From Lactarius indigo (taxonomy: Eukaryota > Basidiomycota > Agaricomycetes > Russulales > Russulaceae): a DNA stretch of 64,000 bases. This document shows positions 63,555 to 64,000 of the stretch, piece after piece; positions within the stretch are counted from its first letter, which is position 1, and each line of letters starts with the position of its first letter. Made by a program: the position numbers and the translations under genes. The stretch lies in assembly GCA_025766275.1 (NCBI GenBank), contig JAFKAC010000006.1, positions 682,001-746,000 of the forward strand, in the 5' to 3' direction. The notes beneath the pieces were generated by a model that was not told the DNA's origin, searched no databases, and saw only the letters and a program-made list of their open reading frames with translations.

Positions 63555-64000
63555 TCAGGAGTTCCACATCACGGCTTGCATCATGACTCCGATCAGATGG
63601 ATTCCGAAGGCCAGTTCCTTCAACCGAACGCTTGGAATTTTGCAGGATGTTGTTCGCAGTCCACTGGTGCGTGGCAGATATTTGATAAACAAACGCTCCG
63701 AGCGCCTGGTCATCCACTCAGTCACCTAGTCTGCGTTTAGAAGTCGAATGAGAATGACGAACTACCAGGAGAGTGCCAAGAAGGACACCATCTTTCCACC
63801 GGTCATCTGCGGGACCGATTGGGTCTTTGCGGTGACGCTGTTTCGCCCTCCAGAGAGCATGTAGGTCGAATCGAGGAGGTGTCGCATCAGGTGACTCGGA
63901 GTCAAGAGTGGGACGGTGTCCGCGCAGGACATCGTAGGATGCACTGATGGCATGGAAACGCGCCTCAGAGACTTCGGGAGGATACGCACGAGCGACAGGC
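63555..64000 (-). CDS. J-domain (DnaJ) protein, C-terminal part, 5' end outside window
   Basis: Minus-strand reading from the window edge gives ARAYPPEVSEARFHAISASY followed by DVLRGHRPTLDS, the end of a J domain. Then comes FDLHALWRAKQRHRKDPIG and DDRWKDGVLLGTLL. After an intron starting near 63769, a final exon gives LAFGIHLIGVMMQAVMWNS with the stop at 63555. The hydrophobic ending suggests a C-terminal membrane anchor, as in fungal J proteins with the same WRARQRRR-like motif. The HPD motif lies outside the window. Confidence 0.7.

Overview
The window comes from a basidiomycete, most likely a wood-decaying Polyporales-type Agaricomycete. Genes carry many short GT-AG introns of about 50-60 bp. 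Two class II ligninolytic peroxidases lie in tandem, and a CBM1-bearing GH27 alpha-galactosidase is present. Several families expanded in mushrooms also occur: an AlkB-like oxygenase, a DUF6535-like protein, a DUF6534-like membrane protein and a Crinkler/RHS-type NTPase. No tRNA, rRNA or CRISPR was seen. Gene models below are spliced by eye, so exon borders are inferred.

Layout. 0-18 kb is a compact gene block: alpha-galactosidase (partial), a PH/coiled-coil protein, a large AlkB-like 2OG-Fe(II) oxygenase, mitochondrial ATP synthase delta, an Ohr/OsmC peroxidase, malate synthase and a secreted sedolisin. 19.5-27.5 kb is a 7.95-kb AT-rich mobile element. It has about 0.87-kb, nearly identical terminal inverted repeats ending CACTG...CAGTG, a 3-bp duplication GCG, and huge inward arrays of an 8-bp GTCAGAGW-like unit. 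A 1.34-kb solo-LTR-like insertion is nested in one array, and no transposase is visible. The element ends 283 bp before the TAF12 start codon and may have split an older minus-strand gene.

29-46 kb is a dynamic zone. Fragments of a GDSG protease-like protein, an ankyrin gene and a DUF6535-type gene, and two copies of a Crinkler/RHS-like NTPase (one broken, one intact), are interleaved with conserved genes: GET1, a kinase-like protein, NKAP and an ER FKBP. A direct repeat of the FKBP 3' end brackets the DUF6535/NTPase block. This suggests that NKAP and FKBP were once convergent neighbours and that the block arrived between them. 46-64 kb holds a P450, a disordered protein, bleomycin hydrolase, two atypical manganese peroxidases and the 3' end of a J-domain protein gene.

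Functional themes are plant-polymer degradation (alpha-galactosidase, sedolisin, peroxidases, P450), peroxide and C2 metabolism (Ohr, malate synthase), and core housekeeping (ATP synthase delta, TAF12, NKAP, GET1, FKBP, bleomycin hydrolase).
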